Assembly: GCF_030150155.1 (NCBI RefSeq)
Contig: NZ_JASLGR010000015.1
Coordinates: forward strand, 1 to 64,000
Length of the DNA: 64,000 nt
DNA from: Nocardioides sp.
Lineage (GTDB): Bacteria > Actinomycetota > Actinomycetes > Propionibacteriales > Nocardioidaceae
Reading direction: 5' to 3'
Of the stretch, positions 43,725 through 52,395 are shown in pieces; position 1 is the first letter of the stretch; every line of letters begins with the position of its first letter. The notes under the pieces were generated by a model that was not told the origin of the DNA, searched no databases, and saw only the letters and a list, made by a program, of their open reading frames with translations. The position numbers and the translations under genes are program-made.

Positions 43725-44966
43725 GTGACCGCGATTGACCTTGACCTGCCGACTGGCTTCGACCCGACCGACCCGGCCATCCGCGAGTCCGGCGTCACGC
43801 TCGCAGAGTTCGCCGAGCTGCGGAAGACCGCACCCGTCTGGTGGGTCAGCCAGACGCCCGACGCGTCGGCGGGCTTCAATGACGACGGCTACTGGGCGAT
43901 CACCCGCCACAGCGACATCGCCGAGATCTCCAAGAACAGCAAGGACTTCTCCAACAACCAGGGCAACGGCGTCATCATCCGCTTCGCCCCGGACATGACC
44001 CGTGAGCAGGTCGAGCTCCAGGGCGTCATGATGGTGAACCAGGACGCTCCCGACCACACCAAGCTGCGCCAGATCATCAGCCGCGGCTTCACCCCGCGGG
44101 CGATCGGTGCGCTCACCGAGACCCTGATCGAGCGGGCGGGCAAGATCGTCGACGAGGCGCTGGCGAAGGGCTCGGGGGACTTCGTCACCGACGTCGCCGC
44201 CGAGCTCCCGCTGCAGGCGATCGCCGAGCTCCTCGGTGTCCCGCAGGAGGACCGCGGCAAGCTCTTCGACTGGTCCAACCAGATGCTGTCGTACGACGAC
44301 CCGGACGTCCCCGGTGACCCGGAGGTCGCCGCGGCGGAGATCCTGGGCTACGCGATGGGCCTGGCCGCCGAGCGCAAGGAGAACCCGGGCGACGACATCA
44401 TCTCCAAGCTCGTCACCGCCGACCTCGACGGTCACGGGGTGCTCTCCGACGACGAGTTCGGCTTCTTCGTCATCCTCCTGGCCGTGGCCGGCAACGAGAC
44501 CACCCGCAACGCCATCACCCACGGCATGCAGGCGTTCTTCGACAACCCGGGCGAGTGGCAGAAGTGGATCGCCGACCGTCCCGACACGATGATCGACGAG
44601 GTCATCCGCTGGGCCACGCCGGTCTCGGTCTTCCAGCGCACCGCGATCAACGACGTCGAGATCGGTGGCCAGCTGGTCAAGGCCGGCCAGCGCGTCGGTC
44701 TGTTCTACGCCAGCGGCAACAACGACGAAGAGGTCTTCGCCGACGCCCGCACGTTCAACATCTCGCGTGAGGTCAACCCGCACCTCGCCTTCGGCGGCCA
44801 CGGCGCCCACTACTGCATCGGCGCCAACCTCGCCCGCCTCGAGATCAAGATCGTCTTCGACGCGATCGCCGACCGGATGCCGAACATCAAGCAGACCGGT
44901 GAGCCCAAGCGGCTGCGTCACTCCTGGATCAACGGGATCAAGGAGCTTCCGGTCAGCTACGCCTGA
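43725..44966 (+). CDS. cyp125: Steroid C26-monooxygenase CYP125
   Basis: 413 aa P450 that oxidises the terminal methyl (C26/C27) of cholesterol or cholestenone to alcohol, aldehyde and acid. It matches CYP125A1: ITRHSDIAEISKNSKDFSNN, LRQIISRGFTPRAIGAL, LPLQAIAELLGVPQEDRGKLFDWSNQM, the I-helix LAVAGNETTRNAITHGMQAF, EVIRWATPVSVFQRTA, and FGGHGAHYCIGANLAR with heme Cys364. The GTG start behind GAAGGAG gives the normal N-terminus; an upstream in-frame GTG at 43668 would lie in a KstR box. It is the first gene of a short unit ending in two hairpins. Confidence 0.95.
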   Translation: MTAIDLDLPTGFDPTDPAIRESGVTLAEFAELRKTAPVWWVSQTPDASAGFNDDGYWAITRHSDIAEISKNSKDFSNNQGNGVIIRFAPDMTREQVELQGVMMVNQDAPDHTKLRQIISRGFTPRAIGALTETLIERAGKIVDEALAKGSGDFVTDVAAELPLQAIAELLGVPQEDRGKLFDWSNQMLSYDDPDVPGDPEVAAAEILGYAMGLAAERKENPGDDIISKLVTADLDGHGVLSDDEFGFFVILLAVAGNETTRNAITHGMQAFFDNPGEWQKWIADRPDTMIDEVIRWATPVSVFQRTAINDVEIGGQLVKAGQRVGLFYASGNNDEEVFADARTFNISREVNPHLAFGGHGAHYCIGANLARLEIKIVFDAIADRMPNIKQTGEPKRLRHSWINGIKELPVSYA

Positions 44967-45007
44967 CCGCCGAGGTCCCCACCCGAGACCGACAGACGAG
45001 ATCCACA

Positions 45008-45043
45008 GAATTGGCCCTTCCGCTGCGGTGGAAGGGCCAATTC
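45008..45043. terminator. Hairpin terminator after cyp125
   Basis: GAATTGGCCCTTCC (45008-45021) pairs with 45030-45043 around an 8-nt loop: 14-bp perfect stem. It is followed by TCGTCGTGTG with no long T-run. Confidence 0.83.
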
Positions 45044-45086
45044 GTCGTGTGTCGCCCTAGCTCCGGGTGGGCGGCGGCATTGACGA

Positions 45087-45136
45087 ACCACTGGTTCTGG
45101 CCCATCAGACGTGGCTGAAGGGCCAGAACCGGTGGT
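45087..45136. terminator. Second hairpin between cyp125 and the convergent crotonase gene
   Basis: 17-bp arms at 45087-45103 and 45120-45136 with a single G-U type mismatch, and a 16-nt loop. It lies 10 bp from the stop of the minus-strand gene, so it probably terminates the minus-strand operon. Confidence 0.75.
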
Positions 45137-45146
45137 CTCGAAGCGG

Positions 45147-45968
45147 TCAGTCGCGGAACTCGGGCGCGCGCTTCTCCTTGCGGGCCGAGATCGCCTCGTC
45201 GAAGTTCCGGGTGGTGAGCCGGATCAGGAGCTGGCCCAGGCCCTCGCCGTGCATGTGGCTCTCGAACGAGCCGGCCGCCTGGGCGTCGATCAGGGTCCGT
45301 TTGGTCAGCTCGATGCCGGGGCGGCTCCACCCGCAGATCGCCTCGGCGGTCTCCAGGGCCGAGGCGAGCAGGTCCTCGTCGGGCACGACCCGGGAGACCA
45401 GGCCGATCGTGGCGGCCTCGGTGCCGTCGACGTCACGGCCGGTGAGCATGATCTCGGCGGCCCGCGACGAGCCGATCGCCCGGGGCAGCAGGTAGCTCAG
45501 CCCCAGCTCGGAGGCGGTCAGGCCGTTGTTGATCCCCGCCGCCCTGAAGTACGCCGACTCCGCGGCGATCCTGATGTCGCAGGCCAGTGCCAGGCAGAGC
45601 CCGCCGCCGATCGCGGCGCCGTTGATCGCCGCGATCACGGGCTGGTGCATGGAGCGCAGCGTGGTGACCAGGTCCTCGAGCAGCTCCATCGCCCGCAGTG
45701 CGATCGTGACCCCGGTCAGCCCGGCGGTGTTCGGCATCGTGCCGCGCTCACCGCTCTGGTCGGCGCCGGAGCAGAACCCGCGGCCCTCGCCGGTGAGGAT
45801 GACGGCCCGCACAGCGTTGTCTGACGAGATCGCGGTCAGCGCCTCGCGCAGCGGCACCATCACGTCGAACGCCATCGAGTTCATCCGCTCGGGGCGATCG
45901 AGCACCACGACCGCGACCTCGGGTCGTGGGTGCTCGATCCTGACGAAGCTGCCGGGCGAGTCGCCCAT
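45147..45968 (-). CDS. Enoyl-CoA hydratase/isomerase family protein in the Ltp operon
   Basis: 273 aa crotonase. VVLDRPERMNSMAFDVMVPLREAL, the first oxyanion-hole segment GRGFCSGADQSGERG, and the second INGAAIGGGLCLALACDIRIAAESAYF, followed by GLSYLLPRAIGSSRAAEIMLTGRDVDG. A polar residue rather than a clear Glu pair makes the hydratase versus isomerase call uncertain. The start ATG shares one base with the stop of the preceding thiolase-like gene. It is not EchA19 (which is at 55914). It probably hydrates an enoyl-CoA side-chain intermediate made near the Ltp proteins. Confidence 0.85.
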   Translation of the reverse strand: MGDSPGSFVRIEHPRPEVAVVVLDRPERMNSMAFDVMVPLREALTAISSDNAVRAVILTGEGRGFCSGADQSGERGTMPNTAGLTGVTIALRAMELLEDLVTTLRSMHQPVIAAINGAAIGGGLCLALACDIRIAAESAYFRAAGINNGLTASELGLSYLLPRAIGSSRAAEIMLTGRDVDGTEAATIGLVSRVVPDEDLLASALETAEAICGWSRPGIELTKRTLIDAQAAGSFESHMHGEGLGQLLIRLTTRNFDEAISARKEKRAPEFRD

Positions 45969-47128
45969 CAGTTCAGCGGGGCCGCGCCGACGACCCACAT
46001 CGAGAAGAACTGCGAGCCGCCGCCGTAGGCATGGCCGAGGGCACGCCGTGCGCCGTCGACCTGGTGCTCGCCGGCCATGCCGCGGACCTGGAGGGCCGCC
46101 TCGGCGAAGCGCAGCATTCCCGAGGCCCCGATCGGGTTCGAGGAGAGCACGCCGCCGGACATGTTGATCGGCAGGTCGCCGCCGAGGGCGGTGACGCCGG
46201 ACTCCGAGAGCCGCCAGCCCTGGCCCTCCTCGGCGAAGCCGAGGTTCTCCAGCCACATCGGCTCGAACCAGGCGAACGGCACGTAGATCTCGGCGCAGTC
46301 GATCTCGCGGCGCGGGTCGGTGATCCCGGCCTGCTTGAAGACCGCCGCGGCGGCGTCGCGCCCGGCCTGCGGGTTGACCTGGTCGCGCTCGGCGGCCGTG
46401 GTCGGCTCCGAGCGCATCGCGGTGCCGTGGATCCAGGCAGGGTTGGCCGAGGCCCGGGCGACGTCCTCGGAGGCGATCACCATCGCGCAGGCGCCGTCGG
46501 AGGACGGGCAGGTCTCGTCGTAGTGGATCGGGTCCCACAGCATCTGTGAGGCCAGCACCGACTCCACCGTGGTGCCCTCGTTGTGCAGGTGGGCGTACGG
46601 GTTCTTCAACGCGTTGGTGCGGTCCTTGGCCGCCACCACGGCGCCGATGTGTGACGGAGCGCCCGAGCGGCGGATGTAGGAGCGCACATGCGGGGCGAAG
46701 TAGCCACCGGCACCGGCGTGCACCGGCATGATGAACGGCACCGGCACCGACAGCGCCCACATCGCGTTGGACTCCGACTGCTTCTCGAAGGCGACGGTCA
46801 GCACCTTGCGGTGCACGCCCGACTGGACCAGCGAGGCCGCCACGATCGCGGTCGAGCCGCCCACCGACCCGGCGGTGTGGACCCGCAGCAGTGGCTTGCC
46901 GACGGCACCGAGCGCCTCGGCGAGGAACAGCTCGGGCATCATCACGCCCTCGAACAGGTCGGGTGCCTTGCCGATCACGATGGCGTCGATCTCGTCCATC
47001 GTCATCTGGGCGTCGGCCAGGGCGCGGTCCATCGCCTCGCGGCACAGGCCGGCCATCGAGACGTCGCCTCGCTTGGCCCGGTGGTGGGTCTGGCCGATGC
47101 CGATCACGGCGGCGGGCTGCTTGCTCAT
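45968..47128 (-). CDS. Thiolase-like lipid-transfer protein, Ltp3 type
   Basis: 386 aa SCP-x/thiolase-fold protein. VIGIGQTHHRAKRGDVSMAGLCREAM at the N-terminus, HTAGSVGGSTAIVAASLVQSG (the position of the thiolase nucleophile has Gly/Ser/Thr rather than Cys), CPSSDGACAMVIASED, and the C-terminal SGGVLSSNPIGASGMLRFAEAALQVRGMAGEHQV. In M. tuberculosis the Rv3523/Rv3522/Rv3521 set has the same order. Relatives act as aldol lyases on C24-branched (phytosterol) or C22 side chains together with a DUF35 partner. The 4-bp overlap with the Ltp4-type gene suggests a heteromeric complex. Confidence 0.87.
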   Translation of the reverse strand: MSKQPAAVIGIGQTHHRAKRGDVSMAGLCREAMDRALADAQMTMDEIDAIVIGKAPDLFEGVMMPELFLAEALGAVGKPLLRVHTAGSVGGSTAIVAASLVQSGVHRKVLTVAFEKQSESNAMWALSVPVPFIMPVHAGAGGYFAPHVRSYIRRSGAPSHIGAVVAAKDRTNALKNPYAHLHNEGTTVESVLASQMLWDPIHYDETCPSSDGACAMVIASEDVARASANPAWIHGTAMRSEPTTAAERDQVNPQAGRDAAAAVFKQAGITDPRREIDCAEIYVPFAWFEPMWLENLGFAEEGQGWRLSESGVTALGGDLPINMSGGVLSSNPIGASGMLRFAEAALQVRGMAGEHQVDGARRALGHAYGGGSQFFSMWVVGAAPLN

Positions 47129-48189
47129 GCGCTGGCTCCGTTCGAGTCGAGGACGCAGACGAGGTTCTGCTGGAGGGCGGGACCGCTGGTGGCGTGTCCC
47201 AGGGCGACGTCGACGGTGCCGTCCCAGACCCGTCGGGCCGCCTCGCCGAAGCGGATCGCGCCACCGGCGAACATCGGGTTGCCCGCCAGGGCGCCGCCGG
47301 ACGGGTTCATCCGTACGTCGTCACGCAGACCCAGGGAGGAGCGCAGGATCAGCTCCTGGTGGGAGAAGGGCGCATGCAGCTCGGCCAGCTCGACGCGGTC
47401 GAGGCCGCCGACGGCTGCGGCGGCGCGCGCAGCGGAGGCGGAGCCGACCAGGTCGCGGTTGCCCAGTCCGAGCCCGTCGGTGTTGTGCGCGATGCCGGTG
47501 ATCCAGGCGGGACGCTCGCGGACCTCACGGGCCCGGTCGCCGGCGGCGAGCACCAGGGCGACGGCGCCGTCGGTGACCGGCGCGCAGTCGTGCTTGCGCA
47601 GCGGGTCGGCGAACATGGGCTTGGCGAGCAGGTCGGCCACCGAGGAGCCGCCGGCTCGCACGGCGTACTCGTTCTTCTCGGCGTCGGTCAGGGAGCGGTC
47701 CACCACAGCGGCCATCGCGGCCTCGTCCCAGGCACCGGCGTCGATGCCGGCCCGGGCCTGGAGTGCGGCCAGGGAGACGGTGTCGGGCCACAGCGGCGTC
47801 ATCGTGTACGGGTCGAGCTGCAGCGACAGGGTGCGGCGCAGCTGGCCGGCCGAGGACTTGCCGAAGCCGAAGACGACGGCGGTGTCGACGTCGCCGGTCT
47901 GGATCTTGAGCCAGGCCTCGTAGAGCGCCCAGGCGGCGTCCATCTCGACGTGGGACTCGTTGATCGGCGGCAGCACGCCGATCGCGTCGATCGCGGAGAC
48001 GAAGGAGAAGGAGCGTCCGGCCAGGTAGTCCGAGGAGCCGGAGCACCAGAAGCCGACGTCCTTCTTGGTCCAGCCGGTCTGCTCGTAGACCTCGCCGAAG
48101 ATCGGGACGAGCAGCTCGGCCATCGTGGGGGAGCCGTCGTAGTTCTGCATCTGCCGTTGGGCGAAGCCAACGATCGCAACATCGCGCAT
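47125..48189 (-). CDS. Thiolase-like lipid-transfer protein, Ltp4 type
   Basis: 354 aa thiolase-fold protein lacking the classical Cys-His-Cys pattern. VAIVGFAQRQMQNYDGSPTMAELLVPIF, VGFWCSGSSDYLAGRSFSFVSAID, AVVFGFGKSSAGQLRRTLSLQLDPYTMTPLWPDT and the C-terminal DVALGHATSGPALQQNLVCVLDS match the Rv3522 type. It shares 4 bp with the Ltp3-type gene and follows the DUF35 gene by 17 bp. Function is inferred as part of an aldol-lyase or thiolase-like step on branched side chains. The longer ORF upstream of 48189 is an out-of-frame shadow of the DUF35 gene. Confidence 0.85.
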   Translation of the reverse strand: MRDVAIVGFAQRQMQNYDGSPTMAELLVPIFGEVYEQTGWTKKDVGFWCSGSSDYLAGRSFSFVSAIDAIGVLPPINESHVEMDAAWALYEAWLKIQTGDVDTAVVFGFGKSSAGQLRRTLSLQLDPYTMTPLWPDTVSLAALQARAGIDAGAWDEAAMAAVVDRSLTDAEKNEYAVRAGGSSVADLLAKPMFADPLRKHDCAPVTDGAVALVLAAGDRAREVRERPAWITGIAHNTDGLGLGNRDLVGSASAARAAAAVGGLDRVELAELHAPFSHQELILRSSLGLRDDVRMNPSGGALAGNPMFAGGAIRFGEAARRVWDGTVDVALGHATSGPALQQNLVCVLDSNGASA

Positions 48190-48206
48190 GGATCTGCCTC
48201 GCTCTC

Positions 48207-49169
48207 TCAGAGGTGGTGTCGGTAGGTCTCGAAGTCGGCGTCCGGGTCCCCGGTCGGCGCGAAGTGCGAGATGTTCTCGATGGTCGTGCCCCACTCCTCG
48301 CGGGGCTTCCAGACGGCCTTGACCCGCAGGCCCATCCGGATCTCCTCGGCGGGGATGTCGAGGATCAGGTGCTGCAGGGCGATGTCGGCGCCGTCGAGCA
48401 GGATGTACGCCGACACGTACGGCGGCGTGATCTTCTGGCCCAGGAACGGCACGTTGACGACGCAGAACGTGGTGACGGTGCCGGTCTGACCGAGCTCGAC
48501 CTCCTCCGACGTCGGGACGCCGTCGACCGGGCAGGCCGGCCGCGGCGGCACGTAGACCTTGCCGCAGGTGGGGCAGCGCTGGCCCACGATCCGGCCCTCG
48601 GCCAGGCCGCGGAAGAACGCCGACTCCTCCGGGGAGGCGGCGTAGCGGTAGTCCAGGGAGGTCGGGGTGACGATCTCGGCGACCGGCTCGCCGCCGACCG
48701 CGACGACCGCGGGGCCGGCCGGGGCCGCCTCGGGCTCGAAGACCAGGTCGGTGACCGAGCCGGTGCGCTCGGCGGCCCAGCGGGCACGCACCCGCAGTCC
48801 GGTAGAGATCTCGTCGGGCGAGGCCACGTCGACGGCGTGCAGCACCGAGGTGTCGGCGCCGTCGAGCTGGATCAGGGCGAAGGCGAAGGGCCGCTCGAAG
48901 GGCTGCCCAGCGACCGGCTCGGCGACCCAGGTCCACGACCGGACGGTGCCGGTGTCGGGCAGATCGACGAAGTCGGTGACCGCACTGTGGGAGGAGGGGT
49001 CGAATTCCGGCGGCGGAACTGCCACCGTGCCGTCGGAGAGTCGTGCGCCTACGAGCTGCCCGTCGCGAAGTCCGGTGAGGAATCGGCCGAGCACCGGGCC
49101 GACGGAGCGGGTGTAGTCGAAGGCCACTGTCACTGGGGCCGAGAGGGTCCGTGATGCCGTGGATGCCAT
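48207..49169 (-). CDS. DUF35/OB-fold zinc-ribbon protein (Rv3521 type)
   Basis: 320 aa with two OB-fold-like halves. A zinc ribbon with CPTCGKVYVPPRPACP near residue 200 is followed by a second OB domain (TGTVTTFCVVNVPFLGQKITPPYVSAYILLDG). Such proteins bind CoA substrates and are obligate partners of thiolase-like Ltp proteins (as ChsH2 is for Ltp2). The arrangement DUF35-Ltp4-Ltp3 with a divergent LLM gene is the same as Rv3521-Rv3523 and Rv3520c. The ATG lies 9 bp after a KstR-type box with no clear RBS. Confidence 0.87.
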   Translation of the reverse strand: MASTASRTLSAPVTVAFDYTRSVGPVLGRFLTGLRDGQLVGARLSDGTVAVPPPEFDPSSHSAVTDFVDLPDTGTVRSWTWVAEPVAGQPFERPFAFALIQLDGADTSVLHAVDVASPDEISTGLRVRARWAAERTGSVTDLVFEPEAAPAGPAVVAVGGEPVAEIVTPTSLDYRYAASPEESAFFRGLAEGRIVGQRCPTCGKVYVPPRPACPVDGVPTSEEVELGQTGTVTTFCVVNVPFLGQKITPPYVSAYILLDGADIALQHLILDIPAEEIRMGLRVKAVWKPREEWGTTIENISHFAPTGDPDADFETYRHHL

Positions 49170-49178
49170 GACAGAAAG

Positions 49179-49192
49179 TGAAACACGTTCTA
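49179..49192. promoter_or_regulatory. KstR-type box, DUF35/LLM divergon
   Basis: TGAAACACGTTCTA with core AAC-AC-GTT. It is 9 bp upstream of the DUF35 ATG and 58 bp from the LLM start. Confidence 0.8.
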
Positions 49193-49250
49193 GTATTGGC
49201 GCACAACCCGTTCGGGGAAGTCGTCACCACGTCGTCGTAAGGGAGCGTCA

Positions 49251-50294
49251 GTGAAACTGGGCTTGCAGCTGGGGTATTGGGGCGCACAGCCGCCGAGCGG
49301 TGTCGAGGAGCTGGTCACGGCCGCGGAGGAGTCGGGCTTCGACGCGATCTTCACCGCGGAGGCCTGGGGGAGCGACGCGTTCACCCCGCTGGCCTGGTGG
49401 GGCCGCCAGACCAGCCGGGTCAGGCTCGGCACCAGCATCGTCCAGATGAGCGGCAGGGCGCCGACGTCGATCGCGATGCACGCCCTCACCCTGGACCACC
49501 TCAGTGGCGGCAGGGCGATCCTCGGCATGGGTGTGAGCGGCCCGCAGGTGGTCGAGGGGTGGTACGGCCAGCCCTTCGCCAAGCCGCTGGCGCGCACCCG
49601 TGAGGTCGTCCGGATCGTCAGGGACGTGCTGGCCCGCCAGGCGCCGGTGACCAACCCCGGCCCGCACTTCCCGCTGCCGTACGACGGCCCCGGAGCGACC
49701 GGGCTGGGCAAGCCGCTCAAGCCGATCGTGTACCCGCTGCGTGCCGACCTGCCGATCTGGCTCGGTGCCGAGGGGCCCAAGAACGTGGCCCAGACCGCCG
49801 AGATCGCCGACGGCTGGATCCCGATCTTCTACACGCCGAGGTCGGCGGGGATGTATCAGCCGTGGCTCGACGAGGGGTTCGCGCGACCCGGTGCCCGGCG
49901 TACCCGGGAGACGTTCGAGATCGCCGCCACGTGTCACCTCCAGATCGTCGCCGACGCCGCCGAGAAGCAGCAGGTGATGGACCAGATGAAGCACTTCGTC
50001 GCGCTCTACATGGGCGGGATGGGGGCCAAGGACGCGAACTTCCACAAGGAGGTCTTCACCCGGATGGGCTACGGCGAGCTCGCTGACACCGTTCAGGAGC
50101 TCTACCTCGGTGGTCGCAAGGGCGAGGCTGTCGCCCTGATCCCCGACGAGCTGGTCGACGACATGCACATCATCGGCACCGTCGGCGAGGTCCGCGAGAA
50201 GCTCGCCCAGTGGGAGGAGACCGGCGTGACCACGCTGCTGCTCAGCCTGCGCTCGGCCGACGAGGTCCGCGCGGTGGCCGAGGCGGTGCTCTGA
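49251..50294 (+). CDS. LLM-class F420-dependent oxidoreductase (Rv3520c type)
   Basis: 347 aa. FDAIFTAEAWGSDAFTPLAWWGRQT, VRLGTSIVQMSGRAPTSIAMHALTLDHLSGGRAILGMGVSGPQVVEGWYG, and LPIWLGAEGPKNVAQTAEIADGWIPIF are the typical luciferase-like barrel segments. The GxSGPQVVEGWYG region marks the F420 subfamily. It is divergent from the DUF35-Ltp4-Ltp3 genes, as Rv3520c is from Rv3521 in M. tuberculosis, so the steroid role is well supported while the reaction is unknown. It is the first gene of a five-gene run. The start ATG at 49251 follows AAGGGAG. Confidence 0.87.
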   Translation: MKLGLQLGYWGAQPPSGVEELVTAAEESGFDAIFTAEAWGSDAFTPLAWWGRQTSRVRLGTSIVQMSGRAPTSIAMHALTLDHLSGGRAILGMGVSGPQVVEGWYGQPFAKPLARTREVVRIVRDVLARQAPVTNPGPHFPLPYDGPGATGLGKPLKPIVYPLRADLPIWLGAEGPKNVAQTAEIADGWIPIFYTPRSAGMYQPWLDEGFARPGARRTRETFEIAATCHLQIVADAAEKQQVMDQMKHFVALYMGGMGAKDANFHKEVFTRMGYGELADTVQELYLGGRKGEAVALIPDELVDDMHIIGTVGEVREKLAQWEETGVTTLLLSLRSADEVRAVAEAVL

Positions 50295-51187
50295 TGGGCA
50301 CGTACGTCGTCACCGGATCCGCCTCGGGCATGGGCCAGGCTGTGGTGACGCGGCTCCAGGGTGCCGGGCACCGGGTGATCACCGTCGACCTGGCCGAGGC
50401 CGACGTCGCCGCCGACCTGGCCACCGGCGATGGTCGGGCGCGAGCGATCCGCGAGGTGCTGGCCCTGGCCGAGGGGCGCCTGGACGGAGCCGTGCTGGCC
50501 GCCGGGCTCGGCCCGGCCCCGGGCAAGGACCGGGCGCGACTCATCCTGGAGGTGAACTACGCCGGCGTGGTCGAGCTCCTCGACGCCTGGCGACCCGCTC
50601 TGGCGGCGGTCGGCAACGCCAAGGTCGTGGTCTTCTCCTCGAACTCCGCCACCACGGTGCCGATGGTGCCCGGCGCCGCGATCCGGGCACTGCTGGCCGG
50701 GCGCCGCGACCGCGCACTGCGCACCGTCGGCCTGTTCGGCAAGCAGGCACCGACCTTCGCCTACGCGGCCTCGAAGATCGCCGTCAGCCGCTGGGTGCGC
50801 CGCACCGCGGTGCGACCGGAGTGGATCGGGGAGGGGATCCGGCTCAACGCGCTGGCCCCCGGGGCGATCCTGACCCCGCTGCTGGAGCGTCAGCTTGCCA
50901 CCCCAGCCGAGGCGAAGCTGATCCGCCAGTTCCCGGTCCCCGTCGGCGGCTTCGGCGACCCCGGCCAGCTGGCCGACTGGGTGGTCTTCATGCTCGGCGG
51001 TGCCGCCGACTTCCTGTGCGGCTCGGTCGTCTTCGTCGACGGCGGCTCCGACGCCTGGTTCAGGGCCGACGCCTGGCCCCGCGGCGTGCCGGCCCGGCAG
51101 GTGCCCCGCTACCTGGCCCGGATGCGGGCCTTCGCCCGCCAGGGCCGATCCGCCCACCCCTCCGACACCTCAGGAGTGCACCGATGA
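50294..51187 (+). CDS. SDR similar to 3alpha-hydroxysteroid dehydrogenase/carbonyl reductase
   Basis: 297 aa. The nucleotide motif VTGSASGMGQAVV is followed by VDLAEADVAADLATGDGRARAIREVL and LDGAVLAAGLGPAPG. These agree with what I recall of Comamonas testosteroni 3alpha-HSD/CR, which has the same ADLST...GR.QAI..VL and CAGLGP blocks. Catalytic Ser in VFSSNSAT and Tyr-x3-Lys in YAASKIAVSRW. A C-terminal tail of about 40 residues (DAWPRGVPARQVPRYLARMRAF) is extra to the classical enzyme. It probably interconverts a 3alpha-hydroxy and a 3-oxo steroid. The start shares one base with the LLM stop. Confidence 0.78.
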   Translation: MGTYVVTGSASGMGQAVVTRLQGAGHRVITVDLAEADVAADLATGDGRARAIREVLALAEGRLDGAVLAAGLGPAPGKDRARLILEVNYAGVVELLDAWRPALAAVGNAKVVVFSSNSATTVPMVPGAAIRALLAGRRDRALRTVGLFGKQAPTFAYAASKIAVSRWVRRTAVRPEWIGEGIRLNALAPGAILTPLLERQLATPAEAKLIRQFPVPVGGFGDPGQLADWVVFMLGGAADFLCGSVVFVDGGSDAWFRADAWPRGVPARQVPRYLARMRAFARQGRSAHPSDTSGVHR

Positions 51188-52395
51188 CCCCCGATCCGCT
51201 CGCCCCGGCCACGCTCGGGCCGATCACCCTGCGCAACCGGGTGATCAAGGCCGCCACCTTCGAGGGCGCCAGCCCCGAGGCGCTGGTGAGCAACCGGCTG
51301 ATCGACTACCACCTCGCGGTCGCGGAGGGTGGTGTCGGCATGACCACCGTCGCCTACCTCGCCGTCGCACCGGAGGGCCGCACCCACGGCGACCAGATCT
51401 GGTGGCGTCCCGAGGCGCTGCCCGGACTGCGCACCCTGACCGACGCGGTGCACGGCACCGGCGCGAAGGTGAGTGCCCAGATCGGCCACGCCGGCCCGGT
51501 CGCCAACGGCCAGTACGGCTACGGGACCCTCGCCCCGTCGAAGAGCTTCAACCCGCTCGCGATGCGGTTCCACCAGGCCGCCACCGTCGCCGACATCGAC
51601 CGGATCGTGGCCGCCCACGGGCAGGCCGCCCGGATGGCGGTCGAGGTCGGCTTCGACGCGGTCGAGGTGCACCTGGGCCACAACTACCTGTCGAGCTCGT
51701 TCCTCTCCCCGAAGCTGAACAAGCGCAAGGATGGCTTCGGCGGCTCGCTGGCCAACCGGGCCGAGTTCCCGCGCCGGATCGTCGCCGCCGTCCGTGAGGC
51801 GGTCGGCGGGCAGATCGCGGTGACCGCGAAGATGAACATGCGCGACGGTTACCGCGGCGGCTTCGATCTGGACGAGTCCATCCCGTTCGCCCAGATGCTC
51901 CAGGCCGACGGGCACCTCGACGCCCTGGAGCTGACCGGTGGCTCGTCCCTGATGAACCCGATGTACCTGTTCCGCGGCGGCGCGCCGGTCAAGGAGATGG
52001 TCGAGAACATGCCCATGCCGGGTGTGCTCAAGGTCGGCCTCACGATGGTCGGCAAGGGGTTCTTCAAGGAGTACCCGTGGCAGCCGCTCTACTTCCTGGA
52101 GCAGGCCCGCCAGTTCAGGGCGGCGCTCGACCTCCCATTGATCCTGCTCGGCGGTGTCACCGACCTCCCGGCGATGCAGACGGCGATGGGAGAGGGCTTC
52201 GAGTTCGTCGCGATGGGCCGGGCGCTGCTGCGCGAGCCCGATCTGATCGCCCGGATCGAGAAGGACCGCACCGTGTCGTCGCAGTGCATCCACTGCAACG
52301 TCTGCATGTCGACGATCTACCCCGGCACGCACTGCTACCTCGACACCCGCACCGTCTACCCGACGGCGATCCCGCTGCGGGAGGGTCTGGCATGA
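51184..52395 (+). CDS. NADH:flavin oxidoreductase / Old Yellow Enzyme family with C-terminal cysteine motif
   Basis: 403 aa FMN barrel. LRNRVIKAATFEGASPEALVS, AQIGHAGPVANGQYGYGTLAPS, FDAVEVHLGHNYLSSSFLSPKLNKRKDGFGGSLANRAEFPRRI and LLGGVTDLPAMQTAMGEGFEFVAMGRALLREPDL are OYE hallmarks. Near the C-terminus four cysteines lie at 368, 371, 374 and 384 (C-x2-C-x2-C-x9-C), resembling the [4Fe-4S] site of 2,4-dienoyl-CoA reductase-type members. The usual C-terminal FAD/NADH domains are absent. It may reduce an enone or enoyl group in a steroid; BaiCD/BaiH of bile-acid metabolism belong to the same broad family. Overlaps its neighbours by 4 bp on both sides. Confidence 0.82.
   Translation: MTPDPLAPATLGPITLRNRVIKAATFEGASPEALVSNRLIDYHLAVAEGGVGMTTVAYLAVAPEGRTHGDQIWWRPEALPGLRTLTDAVHGTGAKVSAQIGHAGPVANGQYGYGTLAPSKSFNPLAMRFHQAATVADIDRIVAAHGQAARMAVEVGFDAVEVHLGHNYLSSSFLSPKLNKRKDGFGGSLANRAEFPRRIVAAVREAVGGQIAVTAKMNMRDGYRGGFDLDESIPFAQMLQADGHLDALELTGGSSLMNPMYLFRGGAPVKEMVENMPMPGVLKVGLTMVGKGFFKEYPWQPLYFLEQARQFRAALDLPLILLGGVTDLPAMQTAMGEGFEFVAMGRALLREPDLIARIEKDRTVSSQCIHCNVCMSTIYPGTHCYLDTRTVYPTAIPLREGLA

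Noticed and set aside
45147..45968. This crotonase as EchA19
   Set aside because: The gene at 55914-56741 matches EchA19 far better and has the fadD19 divergent neighbour; the gene here is a different crotonase.
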